A stretch of 5,515 nucleotides of DNA from an uncultured Erysipelotrichaceae bacterium (GCA_900314345.1 OMUX01000202.1:1-5515), one strand, 5' to 3'; positions 1 to 5,515 are shown, counted from the stretch's first letter. Translations and numbers: made by a program. The notes: generated from the sequence alone by a model not told the origin.

Positions 1-1199
1 GGCAGACACTATTGCTTGCCTATCGTGCATTCGGGTGGTATCAGAAGCATTTCCCTGACAAACGCAAGCCGGAGTCAAAGAAGATGCTTGCCAATACCTC
101 CATGAATTTCATGGTGAAGGGATTCTCTCATCCTGAAAAGGCAGCGATGGTATCGGTGTTCCTGCCGTGTGAGATCCTGCAGTCATTTGATATTTCACCG
201 ATGTGTGCAGAGATGTTTTCCACTTATCTCAATGGCGCAGCTTCCGAGAAGCCGTTCATTGATGCGGCAGAAGCTGCCGGTATATCGGAAACATACTGCA
301 GCTATCATAAGGTTGTCATGGGAGCTGCCATGACAGGGGTATTGCCTAAGACGGAATTCATCATCAACAGCTCGCTTGCCTGTGATGCAAACAACCTGAC
401 ATTCCGCCAGCTTTCACGGATGATGGGGACGCCGCAGTTCTACCTGGATGTTCCGTATCAGAAGAATGAAGCAAGTGTACAGTATGTCATGGCACAGTTA
501 AAGGACCTGACTGCCGGCATTGAACGGATCCGCGGACAGAAGATTGATGAGACAAGACTGAATGAAGCTGTTCAGAGAAGCCATCAGACACTGATCAATA
601 TCCGGAAGACCATTCCGTACCGCAATGAAAGGTATCTTCCATCCGATCTGACATCCGAGCTGTATGAAGGACTTGTCGTACACAACATGCTTGGCACACC
701 GGAGGCACTTGCCTATTCAAAGCAGCTTCTGGAAGACTATGAGAATGCACCGGTGAATACGGGAAAGAAGATTGTCTGGATGCATACCAATCCGTTCTGG
801 CAGAAGCCGGTGAAAGACCTTCTGAACTTCAATGAGAAGGAACATATTGTGGCTACTGAACTTGGCTATGACGCCTGGTTTGATGAAGAACCGGATGATC
901 CGTATCACTATATGGCACAGCGTCTTGTCTACAATCCTTACAACGGTCCGGTAAAGGACCGGATTGCCCATACAAGAAGGATCTGTGAGGAAACAGACGC
1001 TGACGGTGTGGTGCTGTTCTGTCACTGGGGCTGCAAGGAAACATGCGGTGCCAGTGCCGCCATCAAGAAGGAACTGGAAGCAGCCGGATACCCGGTGCTG
1101 ATCCTGAACGGTGACGGGGTTGACCGGCATAACAGCAGCGATGGGCAGACTGCCACAAGACTGCAGGCATTCATGGAAATGCTGGAGGCAAGAGGATGA
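1..1199 (+). CDS. 2-hydroxyacyl-CoA dehydratase, HgdB/D-component-like subunit (5' end cut by window)
   Basis: This is a catalytic subunit of the 2-hydroxyacyl-CoA dehydratase family (HgdAB/FldBC type). These cytoplasmic, oxygen-sensitive [4Fe-4S] enzymes remove water from 2-hydroxyacyl-CoA through a ketyl radical after one ATP-driven electron is injected. The frame is open to the left edge with no stop. A TTG at 12 is possible but has no ribosome site, so I treat the gene as 5'-partial. Numbering from that TTG gives 395 residues. Visible family marks are FLPCEIL (Cys53), SLACDANN (Cys124), FCHWGCKETCG (Cys337, Cys341, Cys345), LILNGDGVD (364-371) and the C-terminal signature GQTATRLQAFMEML (378-391). 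Cys53, Cys124 and one of the 337-345 group are the likeliest cluster ligands, which is inference. The stop overlaps the next gene's ATG (ATGA), so the two are co-translated. Substrate cannot be told: no CoA-transferase or substrate-specific enzyme is in view. A double-cubane-cluster type ATP-dependent reductase of the same fold is the main alternative. Confidence 0.88.
   Translation, partial: QTLLLAYRAFGWYQKHFPDKRKPESKKMLANTSMNFMVKGFSHPEKAAMVSVFLPCEILQSFDISPMCAEMFSTYLNGAASEKPFIDAAEAAGISETYCSYHKVVMGAAMTGVLPKTEFIINSSLACDANNLTFRQLSRMMGTPQFYLDVPYQKNEASVQYVMAQLKDLTAGIERIRGQKIDETRLNEAVQRSHQTLINIRKTIPYRNERYLPSDLTSELYEGLVVHNMLGTPEALAYSKQLLEDYENAPVNTGKKIVWMHTNPFWQKPVKDLLNFNEKEHIVATELGYDAWFDEEPDDPYHYMAQRLVYNPYNGPVKDRIAHTRRICEETDADGVVLFCHWGCKETCGASAAIKKELEAAGYPVLILNGDGVDRHNSSDGQTATRLQAFMEMLEARG
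1184..1195 (+). promoter_or_regulatory. Ribosome binding site of the dehydratase-activase fusion
   Basis: GGAGG at 1184-1188 stands 7 nt before the ATG at 1196, inside the last codons of the upstream dehydratase gene. With the ATGA stop/start overlap (1196-1199), this fixes the start of the fusion protein and indicates coupled translation. Confidence 0.8.
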
Positions 1200-2860
1200 T
1201 CTACTGTACGTGCCGGTATGCACCGGTGGAGCTGATGGCAGGCTTCGGTGAGGAATGCGTCAGACTGGATCCCCATCCGCAGAATTTTTCCTGCTCGGAA
1301 GAATGTGCACATCCCAATCTCTGCAGCTTTGCCAAGGCAGTGATTGAGGAAGTACATGACAGGCGCATTACAAAGCTCATCATGACGGACTGCTGTGATG
1401 CCATGCGCAGGACATTTGATGTGCTTTCGGAAAGCGGACAGATGGAGTTTGTATTCCTGCTTGGCCTTCCGCATAAAAACGGTGAAGCAGAGATGAAGCT
1501 GTTTGAAGGGGAACTTGAGAGGCTGAAAACGGAATATGAAGTATATTCCGGCATCCCTTTTGATGTACACAAGGCAATGGCAGCTTATGAAAAACAGAAG
1601 AACAGCAGACCGGAAAGACCTTCGGAAGGATATGTCAGGATCACCGGTGCCCATGGCGGAAGACTGCTGTATGAAAAGCTGCAGGAAACCTTCAAGGGTG
1701 TTCCGGTAGTGGATGATACATGCACCGGAACAAGATACCTGGACCATGAAGCAGGAAAGGAAGCAGCCTTCCTGCACTGGTATGCACCGGCGCTGTTCAA
1801 TCAGGAACAGCCGTGCATGCGCATGTGGTACCACAGCAAGAGGACACCGTATGATGCAGGACAGTGCCTTGGAACGGTATTCCACACGATCAAGTTCTGC
1901 GACTACTACAGCTTTGCCTATCTGGAAGAGAAGAATGACGGGCGGATGCTGAAGATTGAAACAGATACCACGCTTCCGGAAAGCGGACAGCTCAAGACAA
2001 GACTCGAAGCGTTCCGTGAAGAACTTGGCCTGGATCAGAAGGAGGTTTCCATGAAGAAAAGTGAGGGGCCTGTCTATACGGCAGGCATCGACAGCGGATC
2101 ATCCTCCACGGATGCCGTGGTGATGGATGAACAAAGGAATATTCTGGGAAGAGCCATCATCCCCACCGGTGCCGGTGCGGCAAGCGGTGCAGACAAGGCT
2201 CTTGAGATTGCCCTGAAGGAAGCTGGTCTTTCAAAGGAAGACCTGACAGCGGTTGTTTCCACCGGCTATGGCAGGGATACCATCGGCGTGGATTCTTCTG
2301 TCACAGAGATCACCTGTCATGCCAAAGGTGCCCATTTCCTTGATCCGGATGCCAGAACGGTCATTGATATCGGCGGACAGGATTCCAAGGTCATCCGCAT
2401 TGATGAAAACGGCAATGTGCTCAACTTCATCATGAATGACAAGTGTGCAGCCGGTACGGGAAGATTCCTGGAGATGCAGGCAAGAACCCTGGGCATGAGC
2501 ATGCCTGAAATGTCAAAGGAAGGCCTTGCCTGGAAGAAGGATCTTTCCATCACCAGCATGTGCACGGTGTTTGCCGAATCGGAAGTGGTTTCCCTGGTAG
2601 CACAGAATGAACAGTCTGCGGACATCATCCATGGTCTCAACAAGGCCATTGCCGCAAAGACTGCCGCGCTTGCCGCAAGGCTCGGTGTGGAGCCCGGCGT
2701 GATCATGACCGGCGGTGTGGCACAGAATGAAGGTGTTGTGAAGTGCCTGGAAGACAGACTGAATACCAAGGTGTTTGTATCCCCGGATGCCCAGGTCTGC
2801 GGCTCTATCGGTGCAGCACTGATCGCTCTGGACAGTGTCAGGAAACATGCAGACAATTGA
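1196..2860 (+). CDS. Fusion of a compact 2-hydroxyacyl-CoA dehydratase-type domain with an ATP-dependent activase (HgdC-like)
   Basis: This 554-residue protein joins two partners that are separate in classical systems. Residues 1-285 resemble a D-component subunit. They open with CTCRYAPVELMAGFG (4-18) and end with the family's GQLKTRLEAFREEL (264-277). They are shorter than the roughly 370-480 residues usual for HgdA/HgdB. Cysteines are plentiful: 4, 6, 21, 33, 37, 43, 66, 67, 176, 207, 224 and 235. Residues 294-549 are an ASKHA-fold ATPase of the BcrAD/BadFG/HgdC family. It has a phosphate-1 loop GIDSGSSSTDAVVMD (297-311), phosphate-2 DIGGQDSK (391-398) and adenosine motif TGGVAQNEG (505-513). 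NDKCAAGTGRFLE (Cys417) and SMCTVFAESE (Cys456) lie 39 residues apart, matching the spacing of the cluster-bridging Cys127/Cys166 in Acidaminococcus HgdC. The activase hydrolyses ATP and passes one electron to the dehydratase. A strong internal ribosome site lies at the domain junction (see 2039-2050). The upstream gene supplies the second catalytic subunit. Confidence 0.87.
   Translation: MIYCTCRYAPVELMAGFGEECVRLDPHPQNFSCSEECAHPNLCSFAKAVIEEVHDRRITKLIMTDCCDAMRRTFDVLSESGQMEFVFLLGLPHKNGEAEMKLFEGELERLKTEYEVYSGIPFDVHKAMAAYEKQKNSRPERPSEGYVRITGAHGGRLLYEKLQETFKGVPVVDDTCTGTRYLDHEAGKEAAFLHWYAPALFNQEQPCMRMWYHSKRTPYDAGQCLGTVFHTIKFCDYYSFAYLEEKNDGRMLKIETDTTLPESGQLKTRLEAFREELGLDQKEVSMKKSEGPVYTAGIDSGSSSTDAVVMDEQRNILGRAIIPTGAGAASGADKALEIALKEAGLSKEDLTAVVSTGYGRDTIGVDSSVTEITCHAKGAHFLDPDARTVIDIGGQDSKVIRIDENGNVLNFIMNDKCAAGTGRFLEMQARTLGMSMPEMSKEGLAWKKDLSITSMCTVFAESEVVSLVAQNEQSADIIHGLNKAIAAKTAALAARLGVEPGVIMTGGVAQNEGVVKCLEDRLNTKVFVSPDAQVCGSIGAALIALDSVRKHADN
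2039..2050 (+). promoter_or_regulatory. Internal Shine-Dalgarno at the fusion junction
   Basis: AAGGAGGT at 2039-2046 is nearly the full anti-SD complement. GGAGG ends 5 nt before an in-frame ATG at 2051, a normal spacing. It is a better site than the one at the gene's own start. It falls within the linker codons (Lys282-Ser285) between the dehydratase-like and activase domains. I infer that ribosomes may start here to make free activase. Lys-Glu-Val linkers can produce such a string by chance, but its position and spacing argue against coincidence. Confidence 0.6.
2051..2860 (+). other. Possible nested reading frame: free activase, 269 residues
   Basis: Starting at the ATG at 2051, in the same frame as the fusion gene, gives a 269-residue protein (fusion residues 286-554) beginning MKKSEGPVYTAGIDSG. 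This is close to the usual length of about 260 residues for stand-alone HgdC-type activators, whose ATPase fold also begins within a few residues of the N-terminus. All activase motifs and both cluster cysteines are retained. This is an alternative product of the same DNA, not an additional gene. Whether it is made rests on the internal ribosome site and is inference. Confidence 0.42.
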
Positions 2861-3248
2861 TGAAGCCTTGAACAGGCTTCAGCACTCGAAGTTCCGTTCC
2901 TCATTCCACCTGCATGAGAAGGAACGTGCCTATGTCCGGATCAAGGGCATGGATGTGATCCGCAGCCACGCACAGGATTTCATCCGTCAGAAGCTCGCAC
3001 CTGCAGAACCCCTGCATGATGGAAAGCAGACGCCGATGCGCGGACATCCTGTGTTTATCGCCCAGCATGCCTGCGGGTGCTGCTGCAGGGGATGTCTGAA
3101 CAAATGGTACAAGGTACCCATGCATGTGCCATTGAGTGAAGTACAGCAAAAGAAGATCGTGAACCTTCTGATGGCGTGGATTGACAAGGAAATGAAGGAA
3201 GATCCGCTGCATCTGGATCAGAAGGAAGAAGACCAGTCTCAAGGATGA
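2847..3248 (+). CDS. DUF4186-family protein of unknown function
   Basis: This predicted 133-residue cytoplasmic protein resembles the DUF4186 family from memory of its conserved core. The matching parts are SKFRSSFHLHEKERAYV (14-30), the IRSHAQDFI segment (38-46) and DGKQTPMRGHPVFIAQH (58-74), followed by a cysteine-rich CGCCCRGC (76-83). The family has no established function. The clustered cysteines with His67 and His74 nearby suggest metal binding, which is inference. I chose the ATG at 2847 because AGG at 2840-2842 precedes it by 4 nt, the same spacing used by the PhzF gene here. An in-frame GTG at 2835 would add four residues but has only a weak site. The gene overlaps the fusion gene by 14 nt, so it is probably translationally coupled to it. 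The C-terminal tail (118-133) is charged, and its last codons form the 5' arm of a terminator. No membrane segment or signal peptide is visible. Confidence 0.82.
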   Translation: MQTIDEALNRLQHSKFRSSFHLHEKERAYVRIKGMDVIRSHAQDFIRQKLAPAEPLHDGKQTPMRGHPVFIAQHACGCCCRGCLNKWYKVPMHVPLSEVQQKKIVNLLMAWIDKEMKEDPLHLDQKEEDQSQG

Positions 3249-3267
3249 GAACCGGTCTTCTTTTCTT
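3226..3267. terminator. Hairpin terminator between the convergent DUF4186 and lysR-type genes
   Basis: AAGAAGACC (3226-3234) pairs with GGTCTTCTT (3254-3262). A small internal loop follows, then TCTCA (3237-3241) pairs with TGAGA (3246-3250) around an AGGA loop. On the + strand the stem runs into a U-rich tail (TTCTTTTCTT), a good terminator for the dehydratase operon. On the - strand the tail is TTCTTCCTTCT, weaker, so use by the lysR-type gene is possible but less sure. The stop codons of both genes lie in or beside it, only 18 bp apart. Confidence 0.7.
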
Positions 3268-4145
3268 CAGGGGAGTTCTTGCGCATGTTCTTCCAGGAAC
3301 ATGGCAAACGTCCTTGCGGCAATGGAGAGCTCTGCATCATTCCTGGTGAAGAGGCCGATCCTTCGTTTCAGATCAGGCTTCAGGGGAATCAACCCCACGT
3401 CATAGGCTGTTTTCCGCAGCACAAGCGAGGGAAGGATGCTGACGCCAAGTCCCTGCTCCACCATGGATAGAATAGAATAGTCATCATGCATCCTCAGACG
3501 GATATCCGGCTTCAGTCCTTTCTTTTCAAAGGCATCCAGCACTTCACTGTACGATCCTTCTTCCAGAAGCAGGAAGGGTTCTTTTGCAAGATCCTTCAGC
3601 GTGATGGATTTCTGCTTTGCAAGCGGATGATCCTCCGGCAGGACTGCCATGTGGCTTCCGGTTTTTACAAACAACGGTTTCATGCCGGGCACAGCATACG
3701 GACTGACAAAGCCAAGATCTGCTTCTCCTGTACGGATCCATTCCGGGATGGTTGTATAGTCGCCCTGATGAATGACAAACTGAACATTTGGATACTGTTT
3801 CCAGAATGTGCTGATCATCTGCGGCAGCCAGTGTGCCGAAATGCTGGAAATCGTACCGAGCCTGATCACACCGGTATCCAGCCCCTTGATGTCCTTGACA
3901 ATCTCCTCCATGGACGTGTACTGTGCCGTGGTGCGGGCAATGAAAGGGTAGAGCCTTTCACCTTCCGGTGTCAGACGGACACCGTTTCTGGAACGCTGCA
4001 GCAGCCGGAAGCCAAGTTCCTTTTCCAGGGATGCGACCATCTGGCTCAGGGCAGGCTGCGTGTATCCAAGCGCCTGTGCCGCCTTGGTGAAGCTTCCTGT
4101 TTCCACAATCTTCTGAAGGGCCAGATACCTCTGCATATGATTCAT
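3267..4145 (-). CDS. LysR-type transcriptional regulator
   Basis: The 292-residue length is typical of LysR-family DNA-binding regulators, which act as tetramers and respond to a small-molecule coinducer. Residues 1-62 form the winged helix-turn-helix, with GSFTKAAQALGYTQPALSQM (17-36) and the wing motif RNGVRLTPEGERLYP (53-67). Residues about 92-288 form the substrate-binding-protein-like effector domain: GVIRLGTISS (92-101), a GEADLGFVSP segment (140-149) and QGLGVSILPS (231-240). The ATG at 4143-4145 follows AGGGAGGTT (GGAGG two bases upstream). A second in-frame ATG three codons later lies 11 nt from the same site and could also serve. The first gives the more usual distance to the helix-turn-helix. 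It is divergent from the PhzF-family gene across 89 bp, so that gene is its likeliest target, with probable autoregulation. The effector cannot be read from the sequence. Confidence 0.93.
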   Translation of the reverse strand: MNHMQRYLALQKIVETGSFTKAAQALGYTQPALSQMVASLEKELGFRLLQRSRNGVRLTPEGERLYPFIARTTAQYTSMEEIVKDIKGLDTGVIRLGTISSISAHWLPQMISTFWKQYPNVQFVIHQGDYTTIPEWIRTGEADLGFVSPYAVPGMKPLFVKTGSHMAVLPEDHPLAKQKSITLKDLAKEPFLLLEEGSYSEVLDAFEKKGLKPDIRLRMHDDYSILSMVEQGLGVSILPSLVLRKTAYDVGLIPLKPDLKRRIGLFTRNDAELSIAARTFAMFLEEHAQELP

Positions 4146-4153
4146 AACCTCCC

Positions 4154-4169
4154 TGCATGTTTCGATGCA
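4154..4169. repeat. Short inverted repeat in the divergent regulatory region
   Basis: TGCAT (4154-4158) and ATGCA (4165-4169) form a perfect 5-bp inverted repeat around GTTTCG. It lies in the leader of the LysR-type gene, just upstream of its ribosome site. It does not have the classical T-N11-A spacing of a LysR operator. It could be a half-site element, a small hairpin affecting translation, or chance. Confidence 0.3.
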
Positions 4170-4179
4170 TATTATTGAT

Positions 4180-4208
4180 TTTACTTATTAATTATATCAT
4201 CTTATATT
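4180..4208 (+). promoter_or_regulatory. Candidate promoter of the PhzF-family gene
   Basis: TTTACT (4180-4185) and TATATT (4203-4208) are separated by 17 nt and match the sigma-70 consensus at 4/6 and 5/6 positions. Start would be near 4215, giving a leader of about 20 nt with AGG at 4228-4230. A weak -35 is common for LysR-activated genes. The region is so AT-rich that chance matches are likely, so this is less certain than the opposing promoter. Confidence 0.42.
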
Positions 4209-4219
4209 GAACGTGGAAA
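4191..4219 (-). promoter_or_regulatory. Promoter of the LysR-type gene, extended -10
   Basis: Read on the - strand, TTTCCA (4219-4214) is followed after 17 nt by a perfect TATAAT (4196-4191). TG one base upstream of the hexamer makes an extended -10 (TGATATAAT). Transcription would begin near 4184, leaving a leader of about 40 nt. It overlaps the opposing promoter, so a regulator bound here could affect both genes. Confidence 0.6.
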
Positions 4220-4234
4220 AGGCAGGCAGGAAAG

Positions 4235-5059
4235 ATGAAGCAGTATATCGTAGATGCATTCACGGATCACGTATTCAAGGGCAACCAGGCGGCAGTCTGT
4301 GTCATGGATCATTGGATTCCGGAACAGCTGATGATGAACATCGCCATGGAGAACCGGTTCTCTGAGACGGCATTCCTGGTGAAGGAGAAGGAACATTATC
4401 ATCTGCGCTGGTTCACGCCGGGCGGTGAAATCGACCTTTGCGGTCATGCGACCCTGGCATCGGCGTATGTTCTGTTTCACTTCTATGAAAAGAATGCAGA
4501 TGAGGTCACATTCGATACCCTTGGCGGAACACTGAAGGTTGTTCAGAAAGGAGATCTTCTGGAAATGGATTTTCCCGCCTATGATCTGAAACAGGTGCCG
4601 GTGACGGATGCCATGGAGAAAGCCATCGGGGTCAGACCTCTTTCGGCATACATGGGAAGGGATCTGCTCTGTGTGCTTCCCGACGAGGCTGATGTTGTGA
4701 AGGCGGAGCCTGACATGGGGGCAGTAAAGGAACTGGATGGTCTTCTGCTGCATATCACGGCAAAAGGGAAGAATGGCTTTGACTGCATCAGCCGCAGCTT
4801 TGCACCGAAGCTCAATGTAACTGAGGATCCGGTCTGCGGGTCAGGACATTGTCATATCATTCCCTACTGGGCAAGGACAGAAGGAAGGAATGAACTGAAG
4901 GCATACCAGGCGAGCAGCCGGGGAGGTGTACTGTACTGCACGATGGAAGGAAAGAAAGTGAAGCTTGCCGGAAAGGCGGCTTTGTATTCCATCGGTACAT
5001 TGTATCTGGAAGGAACAGAGCCTGAAGAAAAACCGGAAGAACAGGAAAAAGCCGTATGA
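4235..5059 (+). CDS. PhzF-family protein (phenazine biosynthesis-like isomerase/epimerase)
   Basis: The 274 residues match the usual PhzF length and show its two-lobed pattern. N-terminal marks are VDAFTDHVFKGNQAAV (6-21), SETAFLV (43-49) with Glu44 equivalent to the catalytic Glu45 of Pseudomonas PhzF, RWFTPGGEIDLCGHAT (58-73), and GGTL (97-100). The second lobe carries TEDPVCGSGHC (196-206). Family members are cytoplasmic cofactor-free isomerases of the diaminopimelate epimerase fold. Only a few have known substrates, and no phenazine gene is present, so the reaction is unknown. The ATG is fixed by AGG 4 nt upstream (4228-4230). The gene stands alone, divergent from a LysR-type regulator that probably controls it. 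The last 16 residues (259-274) are an acidic, Glu/Pro/Lys-rich tail beyond the expected fold, and its final codons form part of the terminator stem. Confidence 0.92.
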   Translation: MKQYIVDAFTDHVFKGNQAAVCVMDHWIPEQLMMNIAMENRFSETAFLVKEKEHYHLRWFTPGGEIDLCGHATLASAYVLFHFYEKNADEVTFDTLGGTLKVVQKGDLLEMDFPAYDLKQVPVTDAMEKAIGVRPLSAYMGRDLLCVLPDEADVVKAEPDMGAVKELDGLLLHITAKGKNGFDCISRSFAPKLNVTEDPVCGSGHCHIIPYWARTEGRNELKAYQASSRGGVLYCTMEGKKVKLAGKAALYSIGTLYLEGTEPEEKPEEQEKAV

Positions 5060-5094
5060 ATCACTGCATCATGCAATGATTCATACGGCTTTTC
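5046..5094. terminator. Strong bidirectional intrinsic terminator
   Basis: GCCGTATGAATCA (5051-5063) pairs perfectly over 13 bp with TGATTCATACGGC (5077-5089). Inside, after a C-A mismatch, TGCA (5065-5068) pairs with TGCA (5072-5075). The stem is flanked by AAAAA on the left and TTTT on the right, so it has a U-tract on either strand. It serves both the PhzF-family gene and the convergent peptidyl-prolyl isomerase gene. The left arm includes the last two sense codons and the stop of the PhzF gene. Confidence 0.92.
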
Positions 5095-5098
5095 GGAG

Positions 5099-5515
5099 TC
5101 ATTCTGCGATGTAGACGCGCTTCATGACCACCGGTGTACGGGGATGGTCATTATAATCCGTGGGGACGGAGGCAATGCGGTCCACGACATCCATGCCTTC
5201 CACGACTCTTCCGAAGCCTGCATACTGGCCATCAAGATACGGCGCATCTGCATGCATGATGAAGAACTGTGAAGATGCACTGTTGGGATCCTGGGCACGG
5301 GCCATGGAGATCGTACCCCTGACATGCCTGATGGGATTGGGATGTCCGTTGGCTGCGAATTCTCCGACGATTTCTTCATCGCTTCCGCCCATGCCGTTTC
5401 CCAGCGGATCTCCGCCCTGGATCATGAATCCCGGGATGATGCGGTGGAATGTCACTCCATCGTAGAAGCCTTTCTTTACCAGCTTTTCGAAGTTAGCCGC
5501 AGTGACAGGGGCGTG
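5099..5515 (-). CDS. Cyclophilin-type peptidyl-prolyl cis-trans isomerase (N-terminus beyond window)
   Basis: The enzyme catalyses cis-trans isomerisation of X-Pro bonds to help protein folding. The frame stays open to the right edge, leaving 138 C-terminal residues. The GTG at 5455 falls inside a conserved strand and is not a real start. The partial protein opens [19 protein letters not shown], typical of small cyclophilins. [15 protein letters not shown] (23-37) supplies the counterparts of human cyclophilin A Arg55, Phe60 and Gln63. SSQFFI (81-86) supplies those of Gln111 and Phe113. [14 protein letters not shown] (91-104) has Tyr where human Trp121 and His126 stand, a bacterial-type pattern usually linked to weak cyclosporin binding. 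Whether a signal or lipoprotein peptide exists cannot be seen because that end is missing. It is convergent with the PhzF gene and shares its terminator. Confidence 0.93.
   Translation of the reverse strand, partial: HAPVTAANFEKLVKKGFYDGVTFHRIIPGFMIQGGDPLGNGMGGSDEEIVGEFAANGHPNPIRHVRGTISMARAQDPNSASSQFFIMHADAPYLDGQYAGFGRVVEGMDVVDRIASVPTDYNDHPRTPVVMKRVYIAE

Noticed and set aside
1022..1885. Long open frame of 287 codons on the - strand
   Set aside because: It lies opposite the junction of two well-supported dehydratase genes. Its translation is rich in Cys, His, Ser and Arg with no recognisable domain, and it has no credible context. It is a shadow of + strand codon bias.
2317..2904. 195-codon open frame on the - strand
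   Set aside because: It is the reverse of the activase domain, which carries intact ATPase and iron-sulfur motifs on the + strand. The - strand product is low-complexity Ser/Ala/Met-rich.
3467..3480. Three partial copies of ATAGA in tandem (ATAGAATAGAATAG) within the LysR-type gene
   Set aside because: Considered as a phase-variable repeat. It has fewer than three full units, encodes a normal stretch (DYSILS) of the effector domain, and is too short to slip appreciably.
3486..4178. 230-codon open frame on the + strand
   Set aside because: It runs antisense through the LysR-type gene, whose helix-turn-helix and effector domain are clear. The translated sequence has no family resemblance.
4186..4208. 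Possible LysR T-N11-A operator among the ATAT-containing dyads
   Set aside because: The stretch is almost pure A/T, so many weak dyads fit. None has matching arms long enough to choose one.
4202..4753. 183-codon open frame on the - strand
   Set aside because: It is opposite the conserved N-terminal lobe of the PhzF-family gene, has no recognisable motif, and would begin inside that gene.
5065..5075. TGCAT-C-ATGCA palindrome resembling the repeat at 4154-4169
   Set aside because: Considered as a second regulatory copy. Here it is the apical part of the terminator hairpin and is fully explained by that structure.

Overview
The window looks like chromosomal DNA from an anaerobic, moderate-GC Firmicute. 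The signs are purine-rich AGGAGG-type Shine-Dalgarno sequences, tightly packed operons, oxygen-sensitive hydroxyacyl-CoA dehydratase-type genes and AT-rich promoters. A gut clostridial or Erysipelotrichia-like host would fit, but that placement is inference and the species cannot be named. There are six protein-coding genes, two of them cut by the window edges. I see no RNA gene, CRISPR array, insertion sequence or prophage.

Bases 1-3248, + strand, form one translationally coupled operon whose promoter lies outside the window. First is a 2-hydroxyacyl-CoA dehydratase (HgdB-like) subunit, cut at its 5' end. Its stop overlaps the start of the second gene in an ATGA. The second gene encodes a fusion: a compact second dehydratase-type domain followed by a complete ATPase activase (HgdC-like). 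The third gene, overlapping the second by 14 nt, encodes a cysteine-rich DUF4186-type protein of unknown function. A hairpin with a U-rich tail ends the operon. Together, genes one and two supply what is needed for ATP-driven single-electron chemistry: two catalytic subunits and the activator that injects the electron. Substrate is not indicated. A double-cubane-cluster type ATP-dependent reductase is a reasonable alternative to a dehydratase.

Bases 3267-5059 hold a divergent pair: a LysR-type regulator on the - strand and a PhzF-family protein on the + strand. The 89-bp AT-rich spacer between them contains two interleaved promoter candidates, the layout expected when a LysR regulator controls its divergent neighbour.

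Bases 5046-5515 hold a strong symmetrical terminator between the convergent ends of the PhzF gene and a cyclophilin-type peptidyl-prolyl isomerase gene on the - strand, whose N-terminus lies beyond the right edge.

The most unusual feature is inside the fusion gene. A near-consensus AAGGAGGT at 2039-2046 sits 5 nt (from GGAGG) ahead of an in-frame ATG (2051), exactly at the domain junction. Free activase of normal length could therefore be made as well as the fusion.
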